Below are positions 1-11,150 of a stretch of DNA of 64,000 nt, one piece after another. Below the pieces are notes generated by a model that saw only the letters and a program-made list of their open reading frames with translations, was not told the origin of the DNA and did no database searches. The DNA lies in assembly GCA_963277665.1 (NCBI GenBank), contig OY728165.1, positions 1,754,882,772 through 1,754,946,771 of the forward strand. The letters run 5' to 3'. Numbering within the stretch: position 1 is the stretch's first letter; every line of letters begins with the position of its first letter. Source of the DNA: Viscum album. Taxonomy: Eukaryota; Streptophyta; Magnoliopsida; Santalales; Viscaceae. Position numbers and translations under genes: made by a program.

Positions 1-99
1 CGTAAATATAGGATGAGAATTAGTCATGATGAAGGGAATAAAAAAAGTCAAAATAAATATACTTTATCATAAAGAAAAAATTAGAGTATCTTATTATTA

Positions 100-480
100 A
101 ACCTCAATTGATGATAACATGATCTATGATCAATACTCTATAATAATTGTGCCCCAAGAAGCCTGTCAAATAAATCATCAAAACCAAAAAGAGTGTACTT
201 GTTCTTCACTAATATCCTATTAATTTCTCTATAATCAATGAATTACCACATTGATCTATCATTCTTATTCAAAAATAGAATAGGTTCCCCACAAGGAGAA
301 ATACTTCGTTAGATAAACCCCTAATCCAAATGATCTTCATGCTATTTCTTTAATTATTCCATCTCCGCATTTTCCATTCTATGCATGGTCTTCGATATCA
401 TCTTGGATATTGGAATGATTTTAATGGATAACTCAACCTATATTTCTTATGGAGGTCTAGGGAACTCTTTTGTAAATATT
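100..480 (-). pseudogene. pol: Reverse transcriptase N-terminal part (element D)
   Basis: This is the fingers and early palm of a Ty3/gypsy reverse transcriptase, which copies element RNA into DNA in cytoplasmic particles. On the minus strand the translation includes ISPCGEPILF, then FIDYRE, then KNKYTLFGFDDLFDRLLGA and, near position 101, SCYHQLR. These match in order and spacing the conserved blocks ahead of the catalytic YxDD box. Upstream (447-475) is the linker with a GLPP-like stretch. In-frame stops fall at conserved Arg and nearby positions. The catalytic box is outside the window. Confidence 0.9.
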
Positions 481-664
481 TCTATTATTACAAGATGATG
501 GGAACAATCTCTATTCATATAATTTCATTTCCTTTTTATCATAACTCATCATTCCCAAAAAGAATGCTATGTGAGGTTTTTCAGGAAAATATTAGTTTCA
601 AATACCTATTATTTGACAAAAAACTATTTCTTTTACGTTGAAAAAATCAATGATTTCTTTACTT

Positions 665-965
665 CATTTTTTGATTATAGAATTATATTTTTTGAGACAC
701 TCCATCCCTAGTATAAAGATAAATTCCATCATGGGAATGACTACTAGTCATTGGATGATATTGTTCTCTCTAATGTAAATACTAGAGTTTCTATACACTA
801 TTGATTATATGATTATCCCTCCATGAGTATTTAAAGATAACTAAACTTCTAATAGTTTGAGGATTGATTCAAAATGTTTTACAAACATGGTGGATATAAA
901 AGAATTAATTGAACTAGAATAAAAAATAGTATTTTCTAAGATATAGAGGACTACAATAGTACCTA
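665..965 (-). pseudogene. pol: Retropepsin-like protease remnant (element D)
   Basis: A degenerate aspartic protease, the enzyme that would cut the element polyprotein. The minus-strand frame begins GTIVVL near 960, shows SSSINSFIST around 887-921 where the D-[ST]-G active site and following SFIS are expected, and ends MMEFIFILGMECLKKYN near 700-725, which matches the conserved ILGMDWL block. The catalytic Asp and Gly are replaced, so the protease is inactive. It sits between the zinc knuckle and RT, as expected for Ty3/gypsy. Confidence 0.82.
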
Positions 966-1187
966 CCAACAATCATTTTGACCTTAAACATCTAGATTCA
1001 TGGTAGAAAAAATAAAACCTTCATCACTTTTAATTTGATTTGGTAGATAGTGATTCCCCTATACTATCATTATATTTAGATAGTGATTGGAAAAGTGACC
1101 AATCTATACATACTTATGGAATTCGACTTCAGATTGGTCTAATACCATCTTCCCTTTTCCAATATTGTTGAGAAGTTGAGGTTTCAC

Positions 1188-1249
1188 CTCAAACGACCAT
1201 TATGAGATATATTTTCATCTCTTCCACAAGTATAACATTTAACTATCAT
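1188..1249 (-). pseudogene. gag: CCHC zinc knuckle of nucleocapsid (element D)
   Basis: The minus strand reads VKCYTCGRDENISHNGR. This fits a CX2CX4HX4C nucleocapsid knuckle, which binds the element RNA, with the His changed to Asn and the last Cys changed to Gly; each is one base from a functional codon. Its place between gag and protease supports the call. Confidence 0.65.
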
Positions 1250-1639
1250 GAGTTTTTAGTCCCCAAAGTACTTATTCCCATATTTTTTCATGTTATAAGT
1301 TTCACTTTATTTCCCCATCTACTATATTAAGAGTTCCTCCCCATGTTAATATCTAAATATCTCTTCTTTTCATTCAGATTATAACATCACTACATCTCAG
1401 TGATCTATAGTTCATCCTTCATAGAAAACCACATCATATTTTTATATTCTTCATATTCATGATTGTCTAGATTTTTCTAAATATGGGGTCATAATCCACA
1501 AAATAATCTATCACACTTTCATTTAATATACCTAATAATATTAGAGGTATAATGAGAAATTCGTGTGTAGTTAATCACAATGCATCCCAATGATTATTTT
1601 CATTCTACTTCAGCTCTATGAATCCCTTATCCATTTTTA

Positions 1640-1880
1640 TTCCCATAACAATATTGTAAATATGTTTTCATAAAGGTTCCCTTGAACTCTTCTAAATCAG
1701 TATCATCAATTTCCATTCCTTCCATCATTTTTAACAAGTTTCCACCATTGAAAAAAATCAATATCGTAGTCATATAAAACAATGGTTACATTATCTTGGA
1801 TAGACCAATAGTGTATATTAATGTTATTTTCTACAGAGATTATCTATTGTTCAAAATCAATGGGTCAGAAGATCCACTAA
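1640..1880 (-). pseudogene. gag: Gag capsid domain remnant (element D)
   Basis: Retrotransposon gag domain, the structural capsid protein. The minus strand gives GSSDPL near 1870, FFQWWKLV at about 1741-1755 (the conserved tryptophan pair), and DLEEFKGTFMKTYLQ just downstream, equivalent to the [W]xxFxxxFxxxY block of the family. A small frameshift separates the WW block from the flanking frame. There are stops within the first third. Gag probably starts near 2.06 kb, but no start codon can be chosen. Confidence 0.78.
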
Positions 1881-2279
1881 TAGAAGGTGGTCGTTGATGC
1901 ATAAAGGACTCGATGAAATGTTGTTCACTAAGAGGTGAATCTCATCAATCAGATTGTTTCATGTTATTGCTCATAACTTGAGTTAGTTGATTTATCATTC
2001 AAATGATGTCTTTCATTCCAGATTTGATTTGAGTTAAGTCAGTGCTAAGGATTTTTGGATAACTATTTACATTTTTCCACTTATTTCAATTTCATTTTCT
2101 TAATGGAGAAAAACGTTTAGGGAAACATGTTTCTATTAAGATTCATATATTTATATATTAATTTTATGACATATAAAATAATGATTAAAAATGTTAGTCA
2201 TTAAAATAAGATACATCTTCTTTATATTCTTCAATATGTTTCATAAAAAATATATTATTAACCAATCATATCCCCTACG

Positions 2280-2309
2280 AGTGTCATTCCTTGTGCGTAG
2301 TAACACCCA
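2280..2309 (-). other. Candidate LTR end and primer binding site (element D)
   Basis: On the minus strand a short ggtgttac-type end is followed by AGGAATGACACT, which matches only about seven of twelve bases of the initiator-Met-tRNA site. It lies about 220 bases before the presumed gag start, where a leader would be. I treat it as a weak candidate. Confidence 0.25.
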
Positions 2310-5300
2310 TTTTTGTGTACCAAATTAGACCAATCCAGGAATGACACACCGTGTTGGAGTTGTGAGCCATATGTATTTCTATGCGAGAACCACGTCCAAA
2401 TGTTCATTTCTATATATGGATATGAATTCATAGAAACAACTTTCTTAATAACTCACCCGAATACCTTGATGTTTTCATTTATTTAAACTTGTCCATGGGA
2501 TTCTAATGTTTTTTTAAATACAAATTTCCACATCTAATTAAACCATCTGTTGATAACAACAATTAAATCATGAATTTTTATATCATACCTTCTCATTTAC
2601 ATTGTACAATCAAAGGATCATTTAGAGTTTTGTATCTTGGAAATAAGGATCATAATACAAGAAAACTTAATGAATTTTTGATAAAATCATGAAAATATTC
2701 TTCATTTGATGATCCTGTGAAATTTTTATTCATTTAAAATGATATGTACATACATTAATGCAAAGGATGAGAATAAAGGATAGTGAGTAATAACAAGTGA
2801 AAATGTTTACATTTTAACATGAGATATATCAATAATGATATGGGGATTGAAGGCTTGAGAAATAGCGAAGGGGGAATTTCAAAATATAAAACAACATTAA
2901 TAATAACATAGAGATATGGTAAAAAAATTTCAATATGAAATTAAATGGCATATAACGAAGGTTTTTTACTATGGTTCTGTAAAAATTGAAAAGCTTATTC
3001 ACCAATGTATCATGAAACATGCAATATCATGAGATAAAATTATTTACCCAATAAAATGGAGTTATATTATGGTGCACCATTAATATAAATTAATTAATGT
3101 GATCCACTTATATCATAATAAAAAATTTCATAAATAACCCATGAAAAATGGGTTTCATATGAAAATCAGGGCGTTTTAAAGAAAAGTGCATAATGTTAAG
3201 ATCATTATGTCATTTTTGACACATGTAAACAAAATGTGAGTTTTAGGTAGGTAAATACATAAATAAAATATTCCTTTTTTACATATACATCTAGAAAATT
3301 GAAAAATAAATATTTTTTGGTATTTAGAAAGTAAAATAAGGTAATTTCGTTAGAAAAAGAAATAAATTATGGGAAGAAAATACAACAACATAATGGAAAT
3401 GAATGATGGATTTAGAAAACATTAAAAATATAGAAGAAATGGGTATACCAATTATAAAACACTCTAAATAATATAAAAGTATTGAATAAAATTTACTGAA
3501 GAACATAAGGTTTAAATTTAATGATATACCCCATAAAAAATCTAAATTAAAATGAAAAATATAAGTTGAAATTTCCATTACCGAGAAGAGCCAATCATAA
3601 AACATGATGATTGGGACCATATGGTCAAGAGTACACCTTGTTAGAAATCCTTGGGTGGTCAAACTATATATTATTTCTATGTTAATATTTTTTTTGAAAT
3701 TAAACATTGAAATTGGTGGGTATTTATACCAATAGATGGGATTTTTTAATTAATTTCAAAATAAATTCCTTGGACACCAGGGTTGCGGTAAAGGAAAAAA
3801 TTTGGGATTTTCCATGACATTTTCCCGTGGTATTGGAAACATGGGACACCTTTGATTTTATTTTAATCCACATGATACGACCATAATTTTAAATTTATTA
3901 TTTTTTCAAGGAATATTAATGTTTTCCCAAGTCAACATTTTTAAATATAATGTTTCCATTTAAGAGTTCGAAAAGTTAATTATATATATTAGAAATTTAT
4001 TTAAAATATTATGTTACATGATGTTAGTAAAATAAAAAATTTTAAGTCATGGATTTTGGTTTACTATTTATTACATCATTGTGCCAAAATTTGGTTTCAT
4101 TAAACATACAGGAACACATAAACTATATTTTTACAACTCACAAAAAAAATAATGTATTTTAGAAAATTCACATCAATTCCAACTTACATAATTTAAACAT
4201 GATAATTTTAAAAATGATATTTATTTCATTATAAAAATTATCAAAATATGATAATATAATATTTTAAATATAAAAATACTTATTTATTAAAAATAATAGC
4301 GGATTGAAGCATAGAGAAATTTCTCACATTTGAAAAAATAAAATTATTTTATAATTTATTTTTAATAATATTTTTTTAATAAAACCATTTCATTTGAAAT
4401 CAAAATTAGAAATAATATACGAGTTTATTATAATAATTATAGCTCTTCTGAAATGTAAAATTTTTTCCTGAAAAATCAATGAATAAAATTCTTCCCAATT
4501 TTTGTAATCATAACTATTCTAAAATATGTAATGATGGAATAATAATTTTATTTATGAAAATGGATTACACATTACGTAACTAGGACCTAGGAACAAAACC
4601 CCTTATAAAACTCGCTTAAGACACATGGGTGAGGTGTGCAAGGGTTATTGAGTCATGGAGTGGCTTTTCCAACATTGTCAAGTGCTAATATCCACTAACA
4701 GGAACATATCCTATCAGAATATTATTTCCTTATTATCATATTTTAGATCATCTTAGGCTTGGAGAATAGGGAATCTCATTAATTTTACCTCCCTCCCATG
4801 ATATGATAAAAATTCTTTATACGGGATGAATCTACTGGTTTAGTCCATCATCACTTCTTTTTTTACATAAATTATAATTTCTCTATTTATAATTATAAAA
4901 ACTTATTATAACATAATTTTTTTAATTAAGAGTATTGTTTATATTGACCTCAATGACCAACATTCACATAGTGGTAGAAACCAAATAATTATATTTCAAT
5001 TTATACTCTCTTTATTAATGAAGTGATATATTTTTATTGAGTTTAAAATAATATAATACACATTTTCAAGAAATAAATATCAATCAATAATTTCAGGACC
5101 TTACCAATGTGTTCCCTTACAATTACATATCGTATAATTTAATTATGCTTAATATAAAGGAAAACATGGCATGATAAAAATTTTAAATGACCTATATCAA
5201 AATCTAGTAATATAATCCCCCTCTTCAAAACCATCCAAAAAACCTTCTGATATAATATCAATGAATAATTTCCATAAAAATTTTTATTCATAAAAAATAT

Positions 5301-6779
5301 ATTATAACATATCAATTAAGAAAGAGAAAAAAGTCACTGAATAATTTAAATCAACCGTAGTATAACAAATAATTTGAAATTTAGGACACTTCTACCCAAA
5401 TAAAAAATAATAGCTCTTATGAATTCATCTACCTAAAGATAATGATTCCATAACAAGGAATGATGGAGCATCCCAAAATGATAACCCCTAGAATTATTAA
5501 TATAATATTTCTAGAGTTAGTGATACTATTATCATGAAATGGAGGAACACTATAGAAACATGACCCCAAATAATTTAATGGAAACGTCCAATCATTAAAC
5601 CATCCACCTAGGATCCTAGGGATCACATCTAAATAATCTATAAAATGAATTTTTAATGGATTATCAACATTAACAAACAATTCCAAACAAATATTTTTAT
5701 CAAAACAATGGTTTGAAAACATGTTTCAAAGTCCATTTCAATGTGATTTTAAGACAAAATTTTATACGAAAATAAAGGAAAATACATATTTTCTTGAAGA
5801 CAACATTTTTTAAAACTGGATATGAATTAATTCATGGATTATAACAATTAATTTAAAATACTTATTAAAAACTAAGAGTATTCATAATTCATTGAACATA
5901 TACTACATTTGGAACCACGAACCAAAATCATTGGTAACATTGAAACCATGAGAGAATCAACCCATAAAAAAGAAATGTAATGTAATTTAAAATGATATTA
6001 TGTCCGAAAAAACAATTCTCACAACATATAATAGTGTCTATAAAAGAAGGAGATCATTGTAGTTGATAAATCATCCCAGACCTAAAGAATCACACATGTC
6101 ACAGAAAAGTTAAAAATATAAATTTTTTATTGAAGATAGTCGCATGATAGCAATATAAGATATTAGATAAGGATTGTAACATGGATAATAAATCCTATAA
6201 ATGTACACTAAAACCACTACCATTTATAAAATGATTGTAAGAATTTTGAACGAATCAATCGCACATATTGAATGAGGATAGAACAACCAATGAGAGATCA
6301 AATTGCTAATCGAAGATGATGGAGAGAGAAAACCCCAACCCTATAGAATCATTGTGTACATATATGAAATATTAGGGATAAATTTAGGGGTCAAAAAGGA
6401 TAAAAATGGGGTTTTATTGTTAAATTACCAAAAAAATCATTGTTTAGTCCTTCCACACCCTTGGCCACTAGCTACACTATGCGAACCACTGATTAGAAAG
6501 TTGTAGAAAATAGAATGTACGCATCGCTAGATTTTTCCTTGGATATGAAATGTAATTGCATAAGAAATATAAATATATTAGGATTCCATTGGCTAGTCGG
6601 GTCCCCTCTACAACCATTAAATAGCCTCTTAGGGTCTCTCTATTCCATTAGACAACAAAACCCTATTCTAAAGACTTTGAAAAATCAGGATATCTTTAAA
6701 GAGGTATAGAATAACATTAAAATTGTTATAATACATATTTTAAGGCTATATGTATCCATTATCCAAACTATAGGACTTT
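2310..6779. other. Non-coding, probably LTR-derived DNA
   Basis: No protein domain could be read on either strand. The stretch lies between the 5' end of element D and the 3' end of element E, both on the minus strand, so it should contain D's 5' LTR and E's 3' LTR. The part near 6.25-6.7 kb resembles in texture the middle of other minus-strand LTRs here. The two short frames at 6303-6506 and 6515-6709 match no family and are best ignored. The boundary between the two LTRs is not resolved. Confidence 0.45.
5215..5226 (-). other. Polypurine-tract-like run
   Basis: The plus strand reads ATCCCCCTCTTC, so the minus strand carries a GAAGAGGGGGAT purine run. On the minus strand it is followed by TATATTACTAG, which could be a decayed TGTAATAC-type LTR start. 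This would mark an LTR beginning near 5214 and running left. It conflicts with the expected 3' end of E near 6.78 kb, so it may belong to another element or be chance. Confidence 0.3.
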
Positions 6780-6839
6780 ATTCACCCAGAAAGTTTCATG
6801 GATGAGAGAACCTACTGAAATATGTTATGGAAACCACCC

Positions 6840-7085
6840 CCTCGTTGATAATTCAAGATTGCTATCCTCATGAGTCAATGATCCACTATACAATTACACT
6901 CTAATTAATTTAAGAGAAACACCATATGATATTTTTTTCGAAATTATATGATATATATAGTTTTATACATATTATAAACATCTTTTTATAACTCAATATC
7001 CTCCTAAATCAAAAAATAGAATAGATCATGGTGGTACATATTGAGTGGAGATATTTGGAAAACATCATGAATACATATCAACTAA
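6840..7085 (-). pseudogene. pol: Integrase C-terminus and chromodomain (element E)
   Basis: The minus strand at about 7000-7080 encodes a decayed form of the conserved His-x-Val-Phe-His-[IV]-Ser block, followed by a Tyr-Val-Pro-Pro-like stretch and FDLGGY, the integrase C-terminal segment. Further down, at 6845-6930, it reads LKLIRV and then HEDSNLELS, equivalent to the chromodomain tail with its Glu-Ala-Thr-Trp-Glu motif. Chromodomains guide insertion toward marked chromatin in chromoviruses. Several frameshifts and stops are present. The pol reading frame should end within about 50 bases to the left. Confidence 0.72.
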
Positions 7086-7440
7086 TAATGTAATTCCCAA
7101 TAATAAGAAACATAACCTACCTACATAGTGATATAATGTTGTCCAAAATATCTCAGATCAAACTTCCCCTCTTTACAAAAATGATGGTGACCTAGCCAGT
7201 ATGAAAATATAAATTATACTCTCTCACTAATGAAAATATTCAATGGATTTTGTCAAAATATTCTTATACAATTTCAAACAATTATTTTATATTTATATTA
7301 ATCATCATATATCCTTGATACTTATAGAAATATCATGATGATACTTGGGGATTTAAGAGAGTATTGGCCAAATTTATCGTAAAAATAGCTGACCTGTATG
7401 GGAAACCATAAAATAACTAAACTGATATATTTTAAAAATT

Positions 7441-7875
7441 GATTGAAATTTATTATTATAAGTAAATATGACCAATCCCATATGATTATCCCATGATCCA
7501 CTAAAATTTATAATTTAGGTAAAATAATATTATTTGTAATTTTTATAGAATGATTTTTTCTATCCATTATTATTTTTATGATATTCAATACTCAATCTTT
7601 CATGATTCCCCATCACCTATCGGTAAATCTTAAAGAATGAATAATTAATACTTGGATCCTTATCAAAGATAATAGTATAGGGGACCTCAAACATATCATA
7701 ATATCATAGATGTGCCACATACCTAGATCTCTAAATAAGGTGTTTCCCTTGATCATAATGAAATTATGTTATTTTTGGAACCAATCAATATCCACTTTGA
7801 TAGAATTATATCCTTAAGGATTCTATGGTAATACACAAATTACAACCATGAACACATCACCCCACTTCCAGAAAA
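7441..7875 (-). pseudogene. pol: Integrase catalytic core remnant (element E)
   Basis: The integrase core inserts element cDNA into the chromosome. The minus strand starts WKWGDVFM at 7850-7874, then GYNSIKVDIDW (the first-Asp strand and the IVDRLTK-type block), then FDKDPS at 7654-7668 in the region of the second catalytic Asp, and ends LVIFTYNNKFQS at about 7441-7475, matching the conserved LVEFAYN block. The order and the 430-base span suit a Ty3/gypsy core. Stops occur at probable Arg positions. The third catalytic residue region (7.5-7.6 kb) is not readable. Confidence 0.82.
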
Positions 7876-8468
7876 GTAATGAAATAGGTTAGAGTGGAAG
7901 ACATGGCCTTGGATTCTATGTCAATATCTTTTAGTTTGTGTAACAACATGAGACAAAAAAATTGTTTAATTCAATATAACCAGCAACCAAAAACATTGTC
8001 TCATAAATAATAAAACTTCTTAATTCAATAAAAATTAACCATGAGGATTTATAAGTTTTATGTTACACTCTATTCATGATGAATAATATGAGTATAAAAT
8101 TAATCTTTAAGATATTATTAAATTTATAGGGGAGATAAAATCTTGGAATGGTCTCCCCACCATATATGGTTTCCTTTAGTCCTCTAAAGTCACCATCCTT
8201 CAACTAGTTATTTTTAATGGGCTCAAGGAATTTGAAAAAAACAAACCTAGTTAGAATAAAACATTAATAATTATTCTATATAACCAAATTTAACTGAATG
8301 GAAATACACATAATGTTATTATGCTATTACGATTCTTGTATATCCTAATTATAAAATAATCTATTGAGAGAATCAACAACATCACATCCCATCCCATAAT
8401 TGTAAGTGTTATTAATGATTATAATAGAGAGGTATTCCACCAATCACATCTTCTCAATGTTTTGGTCC

Positions 8469-8840
8469 TTATAATCGAAGATTTAACTCAATTATTTGTG
8501 ATAATAAAACCATGATCCTCTCCGTAATGAGATAATTTCTCCAAAATATGTTATCATAAATATCAAAAAATATTTCCATGTCATGAGTGGGGTAATTGTC
8601 ATAATACGGACATATAATAAAAGATACAGGTTCTATAATGGGACTGTAATGTACTATAAGAGAACCTATAGAAACACTATAATTATCCCAATATACCATG
8701 CATCCATTTCTAGGTTCTGATAAGTCCAAGATATCTGTTTATGTTAGGAATCATTTTAATATTTCATAATTGGGATGACACATAACATTCAAATTGAACA
8801 TGACCCATTTCAAAATAAGAGCATTAAATGGATATTCTAT
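8469..8840 (-). pseudogene. pol: RT C-terminus and RNase H (element E)
   Basis: RNase H removes the RNA strand during reverse transcription. From 8729 down to 8469 the minus strand is open for 86 codons, unusually long here. It contains NGCMVYWDNYSVSIGS, where the first catalytic Asp block is expected, then NYPTHDMEIF, the family's best conserved RNase H block, then FWRNYLITERIMV and ELNLR. Upstream (8730-8830) is the RT connection with FEW and ILDLSEP. The TDHKSLKY block is missing, apparently by a small deletion before ELNLR. Met at 8727 is only the first Met in the frame, not a real start. Confidence 0.88.
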
Positions 8841-11150
8841 CATTGATATAACCATGAGGAATAATTGATAATTTTCTGAAAGACATGGGATGATTCAGAT
8901 TATATGAAATTTCATGAATAATACATTGAAAAAATAAATTCTATTATGATGATTTATTGGAATACCATGTTTCAAAAAGATGTTCCCCAATAATATTACC
9001 TCATGTTTCAAAAAAATGATTTTTAATTGCTTCCCATACATGTTACGGATCCTCAAAATTTATAAAACAAAATTCATATAATTTTCTTTCTCAAAATTAA
9101 ATCTATATTACCTAGTATATTTTCCATGAATACCATAGTAAATGTATCAATATTATTGTGGAACATAAAATTGAAAAAAAAAATCAATAATGAATTTAGT
9201 AATATTAGAATTTCATAGAGTCATTACAATATATTTTTATTGTCTATAGTAACTAAAATATTTTCCTTTTTGATATCTATATCTTGAGAACTATTCTATT
9301 GATACCATAAAATAAGAATGATTTTTAGAGAAAACCCATCACCCCCTTCAACTGATCAAAAAGGTTATCTATATGTAGAAATGATTAAATATTGATACCT
9401 GTCACCCGATTCAGCATCTACTATTTTCTAATGATAAGGAGAACCATCTTACATCTGGGAATGGAGAATTCAGGTGACCCATTATGAAATATTGGGTAGA
9501 AAAAATTCATTCTCTGGTAGATTGTCCAACTAAATATTGGTCTCTATCATCTAAGTGGGGTCCATGTAGTACACTCTCATAGAATCACATTTCATACCTT
9601 ACACCATATCAACAAAAAACCCTCCATAAATCTGTAGATTAAGACTATGTAATTCATCTATAAATTCCTCAAGTAAGACCCAGACTACTAAAAGAAGATC
9701 AATATGTGAGAAAAACTCATGAGGATCTACTAAAATTGAAGACAATAGACTGGTGAGCTATGAGAAAGTAGGTCAAACATGACTAGACCTTGAATCTCTC
9801 TCTCTATAGGACACCTACGATCTCCCATCAATAATAAGGAACCAAAAAACCTATGATAACAATCAATCATAGCTTGATTAGTGATTAGAAAATACATCTT
9901 TATTGGGATGTCAAAAATATTGATATTCATAAGCACAATTTCCATGACTAACTCTATATATGATACATATATATATTATACAAAAACATAGAATCCCTAC
10001 TAATTTCTCCTTTCAAGAGGAGTCTCAAACTCTATTAAAAAGGACATGAGCTCAATTTTATGTTTCAACATATCTAAAAATATATAATATTTTAATGATT
10101 TTGATTAACCTATATCAAATAGAAATAATTATATAGAACATGAACCAAATAGGGCACCTATCACTATAGCCATTCTCACAATAAAATGTACCAAAAATTC
10201 ATCCACGTAATGGATTTTATTCACTCCAGAGGTCTGGGTAAATTACCTTGTAGTCATTGAATGTCTTCATTATGACATAGTGGATATTGGATTCAAAGAT
10301 CACTAGCCATATTAGGGCATATTAAATGAATTTAATAACATTTACATATATAATCAATGTCCACAAAATCAATTATTATTCATGGGTTTGATATAATAGC
10401 CTGAGGTGTTCCATATATAACAACAATGATAGTAAGTCATGGGAACGCCATTGACTACTATTGATGTGATAGAAGAATCTTATTGACAAAAACAACCAAC
10501 AAAACCATTGATGTTATTAATCCACTTCCTCTTCCTTTTCAATGGGTTATTGGAACTACAGATGGGAATAAGATGACATACATAGAAAAAATATAGGTCT
10601 CTATATCTATTTTCCCCATCATATCCCTATGGACCATCATAACATAGGTGGTGAGATAAAGCATGTACATAAAAAATATAATAATTGACCATAATTGAAA
10701 TAGTTATTTATAACTGTTAATCTGATGCTTTACCACCACATTTGGATAAAATGATCAATCTATGCAATATGGTTGGGGTACTCTAACACCAAATACTCTC
10801 TCTCTATTTTACGATATGGAAATATAAGGACCATTATATCTTTAGATATTTTGATTTTTACTACAAAATGGAAAACATTATTGATGATCTACCACAGTAA
10901 TCCAAAATATCAATTTTCCTCTACTATATAATCCCAAAACCACATATTGGGAACATTCATCTTGAATATAAACCATTTCACCATAAGAGACTTAAGAGTC
11001 CTTAAGAAGGTGAAAACATAATCTATCATTTCCATCAACCCTTTTTAATATTTTGTTTAATTAATACCCTTAAAGTATAGGGTAATCTTAATTATAAAAT
11101 CACATTCTTGATACCTATCACCTCTATCTCCTAGTTGTGACTCAATGGCT
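8841..11150 (-). other. Expected RT, protease and gag 3' part of element E, not readable
   Basis: By position this should hold the RT palm, protease and zinc knuckle of E. I could not align any stretch confidently on either strand. A 71-codon minus frame at 9730-9945 has no recognised motif. The sequence is AT-rich with scattered stops, like the rest of E. Confidence 0.4.

Larger units (their letters stand above)
1..2303 (-). mobile_element. Element D: Ty3/gypsy retrotransposon, 5' part, cut by window edge
   Basis: Reading the minus strand from about 2.1 kb to position 1 gives gag, CCHC knuckle, protease and RT in the usual Ty3/gypsy order, each as a degenerate frame. The RT active site, RNase H, integrase and 3' LTR would lie left of position 1. 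Spacing between domains (gag about 1.76 kb, knuckle 1.22 kb, protease 0.8 kb, RT start 0.45 kb) is normal for the family, so the order reflects one inserted copy. The copy is dead: stops and small frameshifts occur throughout. The 5' LTR should begin to the right near 2.3 kb, but that boundary is weak. Confidence 0.85.

Noticed and set aside
3324..3707. 127-codon minus-strand frame rich in Phe, Tyr, Ile and Leu, like a membrane protein
   Set aside because: The composition is what AT-rich random sequence gives. There is no motif, and it sits in LTR-like DNA.
6829..6845. CCACCCCCTCGTTG as the polypurine tract of element E
   Set aside because: It falls inside the readable chromodomain tail, where the coding frame is still expected, so it is too early for the tract.
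11120..11150. Similarity of CTCCTAGTTGTGACTCAATG to a stretch near 45,510 in element B's pol linker
   Set aside because: Short, and it conflicts with the domain order of element E, whose integrase and RNase H lie far to the left. Probably chance.
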